NCBI GenBank assembly: GCA_029248745.1
Contig: JAQWIT010000003.1
Span: 124,001-188,000 of the forward strand
Direction: 5' to 3'
DNA: 64,000 nt
Origin: Gammaproteobacteria bacterium
GTDB lineage: Bacteria > Pseudomonadota > Gammaproteobacteria > Nitrosococcales > Methylophagaceae
The notes under the pieces were generated by a model. It searched no databases. It worked only from the letters and a program-made list of their open reading frames with translations, and was not told where the DNA came from. Positions 27,958 to 38,066 of the stretch are shown here, piece by piece (position 1 is the stretch's first letter; each line of letters starts with the position of its first letter). Position numbers and translations under genes: made by a program.

Positions 27958-28675
27958 CGATAATATGATTCGCCACTAATCCTGCTAAGGTTAAACCAAA
28001 TAACGAAGGCATATAACTAACTGTGCCATTAACAACACGTGCACGACCACGATCAACTGCTTCAGGAGGCAAAGGTGGGAGATTGGATTCAACAGAATAG
28101 ACCGTTTGAATGCCTCGGCCAACACCGCGTTTACGAACATGACGACGTAATTGGCTGGCCAATTTGCAAACCGTGGTATCCATTAAGTCGCCTGTTCTAA
28201 TTTGGCTAGGATCCAATTTACCGCCAGCACCCATACTAGAAAAAATAGGGGTATTTTGTTTCCAGGTGGTTTCAAGCAATGCTGTTTTACTACTCATACT
28301 GTCAATGGCATCGACGACAATATCAAAAGGCTGTGACAATAACGCTGGAATGGAGTCTGGACTTAAAAAAGCATTCAATGTCGCGACCTCGCAGTCCGGA
28401 TTGATATCTTGAATCCGATTTGCCATCACGTCTGTTTTATTTTGCTCAAGCGAAGAATGTAAAGCGACTAACTGCCGGTTTAAATTCGACGATGAAACAA
28501 CGTCATGATCAACCAGTGTCAGTTTGCCAACACCAAGCCGTGCTAGGGCTTCTGCTACAAAAGAGCCCACACCACCGATACCGGCTATCAACACATGACT
28601 GTCTTGAAGGCGAGTGATGCCTTCATCACCAATTAAGATATGGCTACGTTCAAACAGAGGAGAAGATAAAGACAT
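27932..28675 (-). CDS. tcdA: tRNA threonylcarbamoyladenosine dehydratase TcdA
   Basis: TcdA (CsdL) is an E1-like enzyme that uses ATP to cyclise t6A37 of tRNAs to ct6A. The ThiF/MoeB fold is clear: VLIAGIGGVGSFVAEALARL nucleotide loop, LVDHDVVSSSNLNRQL with the conserved Asp and Arg, and VVDAIDSMSSKTALLE. The 247-residue length matches. The adjacent HEASH protein gene overlaps its end. Confidence 0.93.
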   Translation of the reverse strand: MSLSSPLFERSHILIGDEGITRLQDSHVLIAGIGGVGSFVAEALARLGVGKLTLVDHDVVSSSNLNRQLVALHSSLEQNKTDVMANRIQDINPDCEVATLNAFLSPDSIPALLSQPFDIVVDAIDSMSSKTALLETTWKQNTPIFSSMGAGGKLDPSQIRTGDLMDTTVCKLASQLRRHVRKRGVGRGIQTVYSVESNLPPLPPEAVDRGRARVVNGTVSYMPSLFGLTLAGLVANHIIGDARRVID

Positions 28676-28718
28676 TTGAGAGGTCAGTCAGCTTTAAATA
28701 AAAAAAAGCTATTCTAAC

Positions 28719-29063
28719 TTATTCTAGTCGTGAGGCGCACGGCACACATTGCATTGCGGCAGGATCGATGGAAAGACGTTTAACATCAATTTCAGCATGA
28801 CATTCGGTACAAAAACCGTAATCTCCCGATTCTATCATGGCGATGGCTGTGGTAATTTGACGTAACTGTTGTTGGCGCAAACGGGTTGTTTCAATGGTCA
28901 TCGATTGTGATTGTATCGCATCGATACGAGAGACGCGACCAACACTAGACTGGTCTAATGCCAGTGTTTCAGTTGCCGATTGACCTAATTGTTGACTGGC
29001 CATCAAGGTATCACGTTGCTGTAATAACAGTGTTTTAAAGCGATTTAGTTCAGCATCATTCAT
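28719..29063 (-). CDS. TraR/DksA-family zinc-finger protein
   Basis: A 114-residue DksA-like protein. A helical coiled region (LNRFKTLLLQQRDTLMASQQ) is followed by a C4 zinc finger, GFCTECHAEIDVKRL and CVPCASRLE. The D-x-x-A coiled-coil tip typical of true DksA is not obvious, so direct ppGpp-linked control of RNA polymerase is uncertain. It may be a shorter paralogue. It lies between tcdA and the decayed transglutaminase gene. Confidence 0.82.
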   Translation of the reverse strand: MNDAELNRFKTLLLQQRDTLMASQQLGQSATETLALDQSSVGRVSRIDAIQSQSMTIETTRLRQQQLRQITTAIAMIESGDYGFCTECHAEIDVKRLSIDPAAMQCVPCASRLE

Positions 29064-29067
29064 AGAG

Positions 29068-30400
29068 TCACTTTGCTTTGGGCTTAAAGTGTTTAACGGC
29101 GTGTTTGAAGTCGCTTATGGATGACATCCTTTTATCATAACGGAGCGAAACATACTGTGCCGTAATTTGGCAGATTTGTGGTCGATATTCTGGAAAGGAT
29201 TGTGCTGAACTGTCGGCAAAATCAAGTGGACCTTCATGTGGAAGACGGCCGCTCAAACTTAGTTTAGAAGATGCTGGCAAAATCTCTGGTAAATCACTAC
29301 AACGGGGTCAGTTTCTCGGTGAGTGCATCAGTAAAAGTGCAGAAGTCATCAATAAAACAACGCTAGAAGCAATCAATAAGGCCATAGTCATACGCTGCCA
29401 ATTCGAGTTAACCATACAGAGTGTTTAAAGACTTTTGCAGGTCAGGGCCATAAGCCAAAATAGAACGGTTCCAAGCCTTATTAACAGCATCCCGATTGTG
29501 TTTAACCGTTTTCCAAATATTAATTAATTGTTCGGATTGAGGAAATAACAGAGGTGCGCGGGATGTCCGCGGTAAAATATCAGACATGCCGCGGTCAATA
29601 CGCTCACGTGAGATAGCGGTAGTAGGATCAACACGTAACCAATGGGCCAGGCAACCAGACTTCGGTCCAAGCATGGGTATCACGTTGTCTTACAACCCAC
29701 TAATTGTCAACGGGGTTAAAGTTCACCGCCCTGATAACCTGTCACAATACTCGTAGGCATACTAGTAGCAAGCATTAAGGTTGTGAAACTAGCAGCAGAG
29801 TGTTCGCAAAACCCCTTGCGGCTTTCAAATAAAAATTGATCGACAACATCGCCCGATAACATCGGTGGTGTCAAAGTGTAATAAATGGAGCCTGATTAAA
29901 GTGATTCAGAGCCATTTTGATAAGTGATTCAGGAAAGTCAGCACTTTGTCGCCATTGCTCGGCTAAAGCACGTGTTCGCACATGAAGGCCTTCTGGTAAT
30001 GCCAAGGCAGCACGGAGGTGAGGCGTATTATAAGCCGCCATCGCAAAACCAGTCGAAGAAGCCAATTGATATTGAACACGGCTTTTTATGAGTTTATCAC
30101 TCAGTAATATTGCATCGTGAGAAAGGCAAGTAGTTAAGCTAATAGGGAATGGGCTAGGTAAATCGAGCGCAAAGAGCCAATGTGCATTATGGGGCTCTAG
30201 TGTGACAGTATATTGTACTGCTTTATAACAGAAGGAGAAGGTATTGCTTGTCTAGGCAATGTAAGTTCTCGCCACTGTCTACCATCAGTTTGCCACAATA
30301 CGGGGCCACGCCAATATAAAGCGTTATTAGCTGGTATATCGTTGTCAAATTTAACTCTAAACGCCTGTCCTTTATCAGAACATAATAAAGACTATGACAG
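29068..30400 (-). pseudogene. Remnant of a TgpA-type transglutaminase (DUF3488) membrane protein
   Basis: The minus strand holds scattered pieces of a DUF3488-transglutaminase protein in order: YWRGPVLWQTDGRQWREL, then ALALPEGLHVRTRALAEQWR. The core follows with catalytic GFCEHSAASFTTLM, TGYQGGELNPVDN and THAWTEVW, then RVDPTTAISRERIDRG and the C-terminal cytoplasmic part RLPHEGPLDFADS, ending KHFKPKAK at 29068. Stops and shifts separate them (for example near 29895 and 29735, a TAG after VDN, and a TGA after LLLMHSPRN). The multi-helix N-terminal half is missing; tatD begins where it should be. Confidence 0.75.
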
Positions 30401-31153
30401 GCTGAATAATTGACTCACATTGTCGCTTGTTATCTGTGCGATAACATCGAGTTTTTCAGTCCGTAACGTTGCCAATCTCGACACAATATGAACAAGCGAC
30501 AGGGGTGAGTTTCGCCGGCCAGCTTGACCTTGCAATGGCATATCAGGTGCATCCGTTTCTAAAGCAATGGCAGATAAAGGCAAGTCACTAAATAACCGTC
30601 TGACTCGGGTCGCTTTTTCATAGGTAATTGTACCGCCAATGCCCAGTAAGAACCCCAGCTTAATATACTGTTGTGCCTCTTGTTCGCTGCCACTAAAAGC
30701 ATGAACAATACCGCCTTTAACCCGGTGTTTTTTCAATAGTTGCAACACAGCATTGTGGGCCTTTCTGACATGTAAAATCACCGGTAAATCAAAAGCATCA
30801 GCGAGTTTTAGTTGTTGTTCAAATAGGTTTATTTGGCTTTCTTTATCGTGTTCAGCTTGATAAAAATCTAAACCAATCTCACCGATAGCGACAGGTTGAT
30901 TTTGCTCAAGGTAGTCATGAAGCAGGGTGATATCCGTTGGCTGGTGCTTATCCATAAACATCGGATGCAAGCCAAGGGCATATTCAATCTCAGAAAACTT
31001 AGCGGATAGGGATAGTAATTTATACCAACGGTTGGCTGTGACACCCGGTACGATAATCCGTGCAATGTGATGTTGTTTACATTCAGCTAAAAGGGCATCA
31101 CGATCAGTGTCAAAGATATCAAAATCTATATGACAATGACTGTCTATCAGCAT
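30392..31153 (-). CDS. tatD: TatD-family metal-dependent hydrolase
   Basis: A TIM-barrel DNase/hydrolase of 253 residues. Metal ligands are visible: DSHCHIDFD (His-x-His), AIGEIGLDFY (Glu), VILHVRKAH (His), IVHAFSGS (His) and LETDAPDMPL (Asp). TatD proteins act as 3'-5' exonucleases in repair or DNA turnover. It is two bases upstream of nothing but decayed sequence, and follows ggt closely on the same strand. Confidence 0.92.
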   Translation of the reverse strand: MLIDSHCHIDFDIFDTDRDALLAECKQHHIARIIVPGVTANRWYKLLSLSAKFSEIEYALGLHPMFMDKHQPTDITLLHDYLEQNQPVAIGEIGLDFYQAEHDKESQINLFEQQLKLADAFDLPVILHVRKAHNAVLQLLKKHRVKGGIVHAFSGSEQEAQQYIKLGFLLGIGGTITYEKATRVRRLFSDLPLSAIALETDAPDMPLQGQAGRRNSPLSLVHIVSRLATLRTEKLDVIAQITSDNVSQLFSLS

Positions 31154-31155
31154 GA

Positions 31156-32847
31156 TTAAGGTGCTTGACGCGCCACAATTGAAATAACAGCTGAGCCTTC
31201 ACCACGTGGATCGCTTGCTGCATCTAAGTATCCCGCTTTTTTGTCAAAAGTGATGACTTGCATATTGCCGTATTGTCGCGACAATACATTGATTTTATGA
31301 CCATAATCTGCAAGCGATTGTTGCATTTCTTGAGAAAAACCAACGGGTTCTAATTGGATAGCGTTAGGCAAATATTGATGATGATACCGTGGTGCAGAGA
31401 CTATGGCATTAGCATTTTTACCGTCGATAAAGTCTAAAAGGCCGAGTAGCACCATAGTAATAATACGGCTGCCACCGGGTGTGCCAATCACCATAAAATG
31501 TTCATCATTTTCAATGAAAGTTGGGCTCATACTCGACAATGGACGCTTATACGGTGCAATTGCATTAGCTTGATTACCCACCAAACCATAGCCATTAGCT
31601 GAGCCAGGCTGAGATGAGAAATCATCCATCTCATCATTGAGTAAGACACCTGTCTCAGGTGCGACAAAACCCGAACCAAAGGGGTAATTGATACTCAACG
31701 TTGCAGCGACACGATTACCATATTGATCGACAATAGAAAAGTGAGTGGTATCTTCGCCCTTGCTCTTTACCTTGGTCAAAATAGCATTATCGCTTGCGTT
31801 TCCGCTATCAATGGTGGAGGCTAATTGTTGTGCATAACCTTGCTCGGTTAAATGGGATGGAATAGCAATAAAATCACTGTCACCCAAATAACGGCTGCGA
31901 TCAAAATACGCGCGTCGCATAGCTTCAATCACATAATGTTGCTTCTGAATTGGCTGACTGTTATCGAGAGGTAAATAAGTCAGTTGATTGATTATTTGAC
32001 TAAGTACAATACCACCTGATGAGGGTAATGATGCTGAACTAATTTTGTAACCGCGATAATGACTGCTGACAACATCGCGTTCTATAACTTGATAACGATC
32101 CAAGTCAGCTTGTGTCCAGATACCTCCGGCGTTACTGACACCCTTTAATAACTGTTTGGCGACAGGGCCTTGATAAAACCCTGCTCGGCCATACTGTGCC
32201 AAATGTTCTAACGTGTTGGCTAAATCTGCTTGTTTTAGGATATAGCCTGTGTCAGGTACACGCTCATTATCTAAGAAAATTTGAGCAGCAGCTGGAGAAG
32301 CAAGCAAGGCATTGTGTCTAAAATGGGCTAATTTTTGATAGTGTTTTGAAATGGCAAAACCCGATTTAGCAGTGTCAATAGCTGGTGCGAGAGATTGATG
32401 AAGAGGCAACTGACCATAGTGCTGGCTAAGATGAACTAAAGCTGCTGGCAAACCAGGAATACCGGCTGATAGTGGGCCGTCAAGAGAGGCACGTTTATCA
32501 TGCTGACCATTAGCATCTAAATACATATAACGGTGAGCTGCACCGGGTGCCATTTCGCGGCCATCTATCATGATTTGGTGTTGATCTGATGCGCGATGTA
32601 ATAACCAAAAACCACCACCACCCAGTCCAGAGCCAGCCGGCTCAACCACGGCAAGAGCGGCACTAACAGCAATTGCCGCATCAAAAGCATTACCGCCTTG
32701 CTCTAATATTGTTAAACCTGCTTGTGTGGCGAGGGGATGTGCTGTTGCAATGGCTGCATTATCAGGGTGATGTGCTGATGGGAAGTGACTGCAGCCAGCG
32801 ATAATGAGCAACAATAAAACGACAGCGAGCCGTTTGAGGTTACACAT
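31156..32847 (-). CDS. ggt: Gamma-glutamyltransferase, lipoprotein form
   Basis: Ggt cleaves the gamma-glutamyl bond of glutathione and conjugates in the periplasm. The 563-residue precursor has a lipobox (LLLLIIAGCS), so it is probably membrane-anchored. The autocleavage site with the catalytic Thr is DTTHFSIVDQYGNRVA. Other family motifs are GLGGGGFWLLHR, MAPGAAHRYMYLD and SSMSPTFIENDE, then GTPGGSRIITMVL. The start overlaps the trhO stop as TAATG, indicating coupling. Confidence 0.94.
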   Translation of the reverse strand: MCNLKRLAVVLLLLIIAGCSHFPSAHHPDNAAIATAHPLATQAGLTILEQGGNAFDAAIAVSAALAVVEPAGSGLGGGGFWLLHRASDQHQIMIDGREMAPGAAHRYMYLDANGQHDKRASLDGPLSAGIPGLPAALVHLSQHYGQLPLHQSLAPAIDTAKSGFAISKHYQKLAHFRHNALLASPAAAQIFLDNERVPDTGYILKQADLANTLEHLAQYGRAGFYQGPVAKQLLKGVSNAGGIWTQADLDRYQVIERDVVSSHYRGYKISSASLPSSGGIVLSQIINQLTYLPLDNSQPIQKQHYVIEAMRRAYFDRSRYLGDSDFIAIPSHLTEQGYAQQLASTIDSGNASDNAILTKVKSKGEDTTHFSIVDQYGNRVAATLSINYPFGSGFVAPETGVLLNDEMDDFSSQPGSANGYGLVGNQANAIAPYKRPLSSMSPTFIENDEHFMVIGTPGGSRIITMVLLGLLDFIDGKNANAIVSAPRYHHQYLPNAIQLEPVGFSQEMQQSLADYGHKINVLSRQYGNMQVITFDKKAGYLDAASDPRGEGSAVISIVARQAP

Positions 32848-33845
32848 TAGCGATGGTGCTTTTTCATTGAAGCATCGCGCTGCTTCTCATACTGTGCTTG
32901 TTTTTTTGCACGATTAGCAGCAATTACCTTAGCAGTGTTGCCACCGATATGCACTTCACCACGTTGCTGGGCTAATTGCATTTGCTTTTCACGTTCAGCA
33001 AAACGTGCTTTTTGTTTATCAGATGTTTTTTCAAAGCAATGTGGGCAACTGACACCATGTTGATATTGTTCACTGAGCTTATCTTGTTCTGTGATTGGCA
33101 TTCTACAGGCATTACATTGATCGTATTCACCTCTTTGTAATTGATGATTCACCGTGACACGTTCATCAAAAACAAAGCATTCGCCCTCCCAAAGTGATTC
33201 CTCAGCAGGGACTTCTTGTAAATATTTTAGAATGCCGCCTTCTAAATGATAGACCTCATCAAACCCTTGTTCCTTTAAAAAGGCAGTTGATTTTTCGCAG
33301 CGGATACCCCCGGTACAGAACATCGCCACTTTATTATGTTTTTCTGGGTCTAGCTCCTGTTTTACATAGCCTGGAAACTCTCTAAAACTATCTGTTTTAG
33401 GGTTGAGGGCATTTTTGAACGTACCAACTTGCACTTCATAATCATTACGCGTATCGACCAACAATATATTGGGATCGCTGATTAAATCATTCCAATCTGT
33501 TGGTTTAACATAAGTACCGACGACTTGCTTCGGATCAATGCCCTCAACGCCCATTGTGACGATTTCTCTTTTGAGTTTGACGCGACTACGCAAAAAAGGC
33601 GGTTGATCGGTATAGGACTCTTTGTAGCTCAACGCCGCCAGTCTTGGGTCTGATTGCAAGTAAGTGAGGATAGCGTCGATACCAGAACGAGAGCCTGCAA
33701 TCGTGCCGTTAATACCTTCTTGGGCCAATAATAATGTACCTTTAACGTCATATTTTAACATTAGCGCCAGTAGCGGCGGTTGAATTAAAGCGTAATCATC
33801 AAGGGTGACAAATTTATATAAAGCACAAACAACAATTTGGGACAT
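32847..33845 (-). CDS. trhO: tRNA uridine(34) hydroxylase TrhO (rhodanese-related)
   Basis: TrhO (YceA) hydroxylates U34 in tRNAs with O2, on the way to 5-methoxy/carboxymethoxy-uridine. The 332 residues have an N-terminal acylphosphatase-like domain ([15 protein letters not shown]), a rhodanese domain with active Cys in [16 protein letters not shown], and a C-terminal Cys-rich segment ([17 protein letters not shown]). The ending is rich in Lys, Arg and Gln. Coupled to ggt. Confidence 0.93.
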   Translation of the reverse strand: MSQIVVCALYKFVTLDDYALIQPPLLALMLKYDVKGTLLLAQEGINGTIAGSRSGIDAILTYLQSDPRLAALSYKESYTDQPPFLRSRVKLKREIVTMGVEGIDPKQVVGTYVKPTDWNDLISDPNILLVDTRNDYEVQVGTFKNALNPKTDSFREFPGYVKQELDPEKHNKVAMFCTGGIRCEKSTAFLKEQGFDEVYHLEGGILKYLQEVPAEESLWEGECFVFDERVTVNHQLQRGEYDQCNACRMPITEQDKLSEQYQHGVSCPHCFEKTSDKQKARFAEREKQMQLAQQRGEVHIGGNTAKVIAANRAKKQAQYEKQRDASMKKHHR

Positions 33846-34025
33846 AACGGTTTTAAAGCCAATTCAAAGGAAAAAATAGCTATTATTTTACTGTGTTTTC
33901 TATTGATTGTCTTGAATGTAGAGACAAGATACGTAAAGAATTTTAAAGCCTATTCCTACAAGCCATAGCAAATTATAGAGAAAAGAGTGGCTTTATTGAA
34001 AAAGCGATGACTGAAAGGTTTATGC

Positions 34026-35244
34026 CTAACAGCCAGTGAAAAACTGCCGAGAGAGAAAAGAATAAAGTAAGGGAATGTTCGCGTCATGGACTTGCCAATT
34101 GATATTAGCGGTATCAAGCTCGATTTTATTGTTCCCAATTTTTGTGAAAATACGAATCTCTTGCTGGAAAAAATAATTTTTATCTTGTTTTTTATGGGCA
34201 ATAAATCGAGTCTAGCTAATTTAATAGGGACATTCAAAAAAGGGTTAAAGACCATACGACTCATTTGAGAATGGAAGCTGGGTGTTTGTCGATCCTTTTT
34301 GCAAATTACTACTTTCATACCGAGCCGCTCAACGCCATTCTCGAATGCTTGCAAGCGGTAATTTGCCAAATTAATAAGTACATAACGTTGGCCGAGTTTT
34401 CTTGGCATCCAGCGATGGCGTTCTAGATTGATTTTGAGTTGCGCTAAACGCGTTTCAACAGGAGCATTCAATGTCCTGAGCGTATTACGACATATGATGC
34501 CATCTACCATCAAGACAACACGTTGTTGAAACAGGCGGACAGCTTGTTCCATTAGTGGATCATAAAGGTTCGATAGAATGGCATGAGTGAGTGTAAAAAA
34601 ATCATCTTCTACGGCTAAATGAGTTTGGATTAAAGCAACATGCGGGTGGTAATCACCAGAAGGCAATTTTGGTGAGGTGCGAATGAGTTCCAGCCTCCGT
34701 GTTGAGCATAGCGTAGATAACGTTCACACCTTGTTATAAGGCGTTGGTAGGTTGGTGTGTGTGGTGGTAACCAATCGAGATGAAATCTAAAATCTCCAGA
34801 TGACGAGGCATGATCTAAGAAAACAGAGGCATCGAATTCATCTTGTGGAATATATCAGTTTGGGTCAACTGTTGATGGTAGCCAACGTCCGAACCTTAAA
34901 TCATGGCTCAATGATAAAAGCGCCTCTGTCATTAAAGTATTAAATTGGGTTTGTTCCTGTACCTCCCTTGAATTGGAAAGAGAGACTAAGGTCTGGTAGT
35001 GATAATCAGCGGGCTCAAGTCCATGATTAGCAGACTTAGCGATGAAGTCGATAGCTTCTTAAGCTTCGGAAAGGGTTTGATTATATTTAAACCAATTTTA
35101 GTGATGTTGACTCTCTTCTGTATTTTGGAGTGTTTTTAATGGCAATGAGGCGGTGGCGAATGCCATAGGACACAAGCTGAAAAACACCAAAGATAATTGG
35201 CAAAGTAAACGAGAAGATAAATTACCGCTCACTGATATTGTCAT
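34026..35244 (-). pseudogene. Decayed YcbB-type L,D-transpeptidase
   Basis: An ATG at 35244 begins a signal peptide (LCQLSLVFFSLCPMAFATA) soon followed by stops. Later pieces are recognisable as LdtD/YcbB: a peptidoglycan-binding segment (LYDPLMEQAVRLFQQ), LERHRWMPRKLGQRYVLINL, MKVVICKKDRQTPSFHSQ and VFNPFLNVPIKLARLDLLP. A frameshift near 34200 then leads to EIRIFTKIGNNKIELDTANI and a stop at 34026. The catalytic S-G-C-V-R region is not found. It once would have made 3-3 peptidoglycan cross-links. Many stops lie between 34670 and 35200. Confidence 0.75.
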
Positions 35245-35290
35245 TCCATAAATATATTTTCTACCATAGTCCTATTATGAAAGATAGCCG

Positions 35291-36259
35291 CTATGAAATA
35301 GGTGCTCTAGCTCTAATAAGTAACCAAAGAAAGAAAGGCCCACCCAATAGAGTTGTGATGACACCAACGGGAATTTCGGCAGGTGCGATGATTAATCGCG
35401 CTATAGTGTCACAGACAATTAAGAAACTACCGCCAAATAAACAGCTGGCAGGCACTAGCCAACGGTGGTTTTGGCCGATGAGTAAGCGACAGATATGTGG
35501 CACCATCATACCAACAAAACCAATCGGGCCACATGAAGCGACAATGGCACCAATACACAATGACGTCACGAAAAACAGTATCGAGCGGATTTGAGTGACA
35601 TTCACCCCGCGACTTAACGCCATTTCATCACCCGTTGTTAATAAATTAAGCTCATTGCTTAAATAAAATACAACCGCGACAGTGAGTAAGACAAAAGGCA
35701 AAAGCGGCCAAATAGTGTCATAGCCTACAATGGCCAAGTTACCCATCAGCCAGCGTATCAAACGATAGGCATCAGGCATATCGTTAAGATATTGAATGAG
35801 TAGAATAAGGCTTGAAAAAAAGAAACTGATAGCGACGCCCGTCAATAAAAGGGTATGGAGTGAAAAGCCTTTATTTAAAGTGCTAATGCTGTAAACAAAG
35901 CGGATCGTGATCAAGGCGCCAAGAAAGGCAAACAAGCTCGTACTGCTGAAGCCAAAAACAGAAAAACTAACGCCGAAAAAAACCGACAAAGCAGCGCCAA
36001 GGGAGGCACCACTTGCGACACCCAAAGTAAAAGGGGTGGCTAAAGGGTTATGAAACATAGCTTGAAAGACCAAACCGCAGATCGATAAGCCAGCACCCAC
36101 AATAAAAGCTAACAATAATCTTGGTAATCGAATATCGCAAAAAATCTGACGTTCAACCCCGGGTGCTAAGTGCTCAGATAAACCAAGGTAAGGAGTGATA
36201 ACAACGATAACAAGTGTTAAAAAGCCGATGAGACTAAGATTTCTTTTGGCGTCATTCAT
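35291..36259 (-). CDS. btuC: FecCD/BtuC-family ABC transporter permease
   Basis: Inner-membrane permease of 322 residues with about ten helices. Family signatures are RLPRLLLAFIVGAGLSICG near the N-terminus, NPLATPFTLGVASGASLGA, and the coupling-region sequence GPIGFVGMMVPHICRLL with GHRW-like NHRWLVPAS. It belongs with the ATPase and binding protein upstream. The substrate is cobalamin or an iron-siderophore; the whole set looks most like BtuFCD. Confidence 0.88.
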   Translation of the reverse strand: MNDAKRNLSLIGFLTLVIVVITPYLGLSEHLAPGVERQIFCDIRLPRLLLAFIVGAGLSICGLVFQAMFHNPLATPFTLGVASGASLGAALSVFFGVSFSVFGFSSTSLFAFLGALITIRFVYSISTLNKGFSLHTLLLTGVAISFFFSSLILLIQYLNDMPDAYRLIRWLMGNLAIVGYDTIWPLLPFVLLTVAVVFYLSNELNLLTTGDEMALSRGVNVTQIRSILFFVTSLCIGAIVASCGPIGFVGMMVPHICRLLIGQNHRWLVPASCLFGGSFLIVCDTIARLIIAPAEIPVGVITTLLGGPFFLWLLIRARAPIS

Positions 36260-37038
36260 CGTGTTATCTCACTACTTAAGGCAATTAATTGGTTTGTCTC
36301 GGGGTGAGTTAGAGTCACAAAGGGGTGGTCATAGAGCTGAGATAAAATAGGGGCTGCTAGTAATGCATCAGAATCACCATACCATAAGGTTTTACCGGAC
36401 TTAAGTGCCAAAATATGCCGACTATGTTGAATAGCATGATTAAGATCATGCGTGACCTCGATAATGGTGATGTGATGGGCTTGGTTGAGTTGCTGAATTA
36501 AAGCATGAACTTCACCTTGGTGATGAGGATCCAGAGAACTCGTTGGTTCATCTAATAGCAACAAACGGGCTTGTTGACACAGCGCTGCTGCAATTTGAAC
36601 TCGCTGAAACTCGCCACCACTCAAAGTAGCACAATGTCGATTTAAAAAAGCGTCGATATCCGTGAGCACCACTGCGGAATCAAAAGCAGATTGATCGGAT
36701 TTGGACCAAACTGCAAAAGCATCGTGATGTGGGTAGCGACCTAAACGTATAAAATCAGACACTATCATATCAATCGCTGGCGGTCGTTGGCCGACATAAC
36801 TGACGGTACGTGCTAATTGCTTTTGGCTGAACGCTTTAAAAGGGCATTTATCTATTGTAATACGACCTGAATTGACAGGTGTAATCCCCATTAGGCTTTT
36901 GAGTAAAGTACTTTTCCCTGCGCCATTTTGTCCAAGAATACAAAGATAATCCCCTTCAGACACATCAAAGCTTATTGAATCTAATAGCGGTTTATTATCA
37001 ATTTGAATTGATAAATCAGAGACAGAAAACAAAGTCAC
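36256..37038 (-). CDS. btuD: ABC transporter ATP-binding protein, BtuD/FecE type
   Basis: Cytosolic ATPase of 260 residues. Walker A is GQNGAGKSTLLKSL, the signature is TLSGGEFQRVQIAAAL, Walker B is RLLLLDEPTSSLD, and the H-loop is VTHDLNHA. The GTG at 37038 overlaps the btuF stop (GTGA) and has AAGGAAA ahead; an in-frame ATG at 37059 is an alternative. The stop overlaps btuC, so the three genes are a tight btuF-btuD-btuC operon. Confidence 0.9.
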   Translation of the reverse strand: MTLFSVSDLSIQIDNKPLLDSISFDVSEGDYLCILGQNGAGKSTLLKSLMGITPVNSGRITIDKCPFKAFSQKQLARTVSYVGQRPPAIDMIVSDFIRLGRYPHHDAFAVWSKSDQSAFDSAVVLTDIDAFLNRHCATLSGGEFQRVQIAAALCQQARLLLLDEPTSSLDPHHQGEVHALIQQLNQAHHITIIEVTHDLNHAIQHSRHILALKSGKTLWYGDSDALLAAPILSQLYDHPFVTLTHPETNQLIALSSEITR

Positions 37039-37943
37039 TTTAAGTTTCCTTGATACCACGCTAATTCAGGATGGAGAATCGACACTAAATGCTTCAGCAA
37101 AGTGATGACACGTGGCCCGGGAATAGTGGCGTAATCAGCTTGAATAATATGCACTTGCTCATTTTGTACGGCTTGAACCGATTCTAAAGTCATCCATTGT
37201 GCATAAATAGCATCGAGTGAAACTGAGAGATCATCAGCCTCCGGAAAAACATCAATAATGACATCAGGGTTGAGGTTCAAAATACCTTCTAATGAAATAT
37301 GTGGAACTATAGGATAAGGACGTCGATAAACATTTTCACCGCCTGCTATTTGCAGTAAATCATTATAAAAATCTTGCTGTCCAGCGATATAAACTGAATG
37401 AAGGGCATTATCACCTAAAGGGTGGCTTACAGATATCATAACGGTGGGTTTGGCTAGTGGCTTCACCGCTAACTGCATAGCAGTAATTTGTTCCGTCATG
37501 TGCCTTAACAATTGGGTTGCTTCTTGTTGATACCCCGTCGCGATCCCGACATGACGAATGGTGGATTTAATATCGACTAATGTGCGACTACTGACGGTCA
37601 GTGTGCGAATGCCAAGTGACTTTAATTGCTGCTGTACTGCTTGCTGAGAACTTAATAAAATAACCAAATCTGCATTCAGCGCGACAATAGCCTCAATATT
37701 CACATCAACTAGGCCACCTATACTAGGTAAAGCAATAGCCTCATTTGGGTAATCACAATAACGCGTGACAGCAATCACTTTGGAACCTGCGCCCAAGGCG
37801 AACAACGTTTCGGTAATATGGGGTGATAAACTGACTATCCTTGAAGGTGCCTGTTTGAGCCAAAGGGTTGTTGCTTTGACGGGGAAGGTAAAGCTGAATT
37901 GTAGTAAAATCAGCAATAACAAAAGCGGCCAGTTATGCAACAT
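37035..37943 (-). CDS. btuF: Periplasmic binding protein, BtuF-like
   Basis: A 302-residue exported PBP of the TroA/BtuF type. After a hydrophobic signal (WPLLLLLILLQFSFTFPVKA) come RIVSLSPHITETLFALGAG, VTRYCDYP, IGGLVDVNIEAIVALNADL and GGENVYRRPYPIVPHISLE. These match cobalamin and siderophore binding proteins; CDYP and the I-G-G sequence favour cobalamin. No B12 riboswitch was recognised in the 120 bases upstream. Divergent to hpt. Confidence 0.87.
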   Translation of the reverse strand: MLHNWPLLLLLILLQFSFTFPVKATTLWLKQAPSRIVSLSPHITETLFALGAGSKVIAVTRYCDYPNEAIALPSIGGLVDVNIEAIVALNADLVILLSSQQAVQQQLKSLGIRTLTVSSRTLVDIKSTIRHVGIATGYQQEATQLLRHMTEQITAMQLAVKPLAKPTVMISVSHPLGDNALHSVYIAGQQDFYNDLLQIAGGENVYRRPYPIVPHISLEGILNLNPDVIIDVFPEADDLSVSLDAIYAQWMTLESVQAVQNEQVHIIQADYATIPGPRVITLLKHLVSILHPELAWYQGNLK

Positions 37944-37971
37944 GTTCTAGCCTCCTTAATTATAGACAAAA

Positions 37972-37986
37972 CCGTTATTATAACGG
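37972..37986. promoter_or_regulatory. Palindrome between btuF and hpt
   Basis: CCGTTATTATAACGG, 6-bp arms around TTA, lies in the 123-base divergent gap between btuF and hpt. TATAAC-like hexamers within it could be -10 elements. It is a possible operator; no regulator can be named. Confidence 0.3.
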
Positions 37987-38066
37987 GCAAATACTATCCT
38001 ATGAGTGGATTTATTTGTTCGATGAAAGATCTACAAGTCTTAGAAAAAAAAGAGAGTGCAAAGACA

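Noticed and set aside
37944-38066. Cobalamin riboswitch ahead of btuF
   Set aside because: The divergent gap to hpt is only 123 bases and shows no B12-box-like sequence; too short for the full element.
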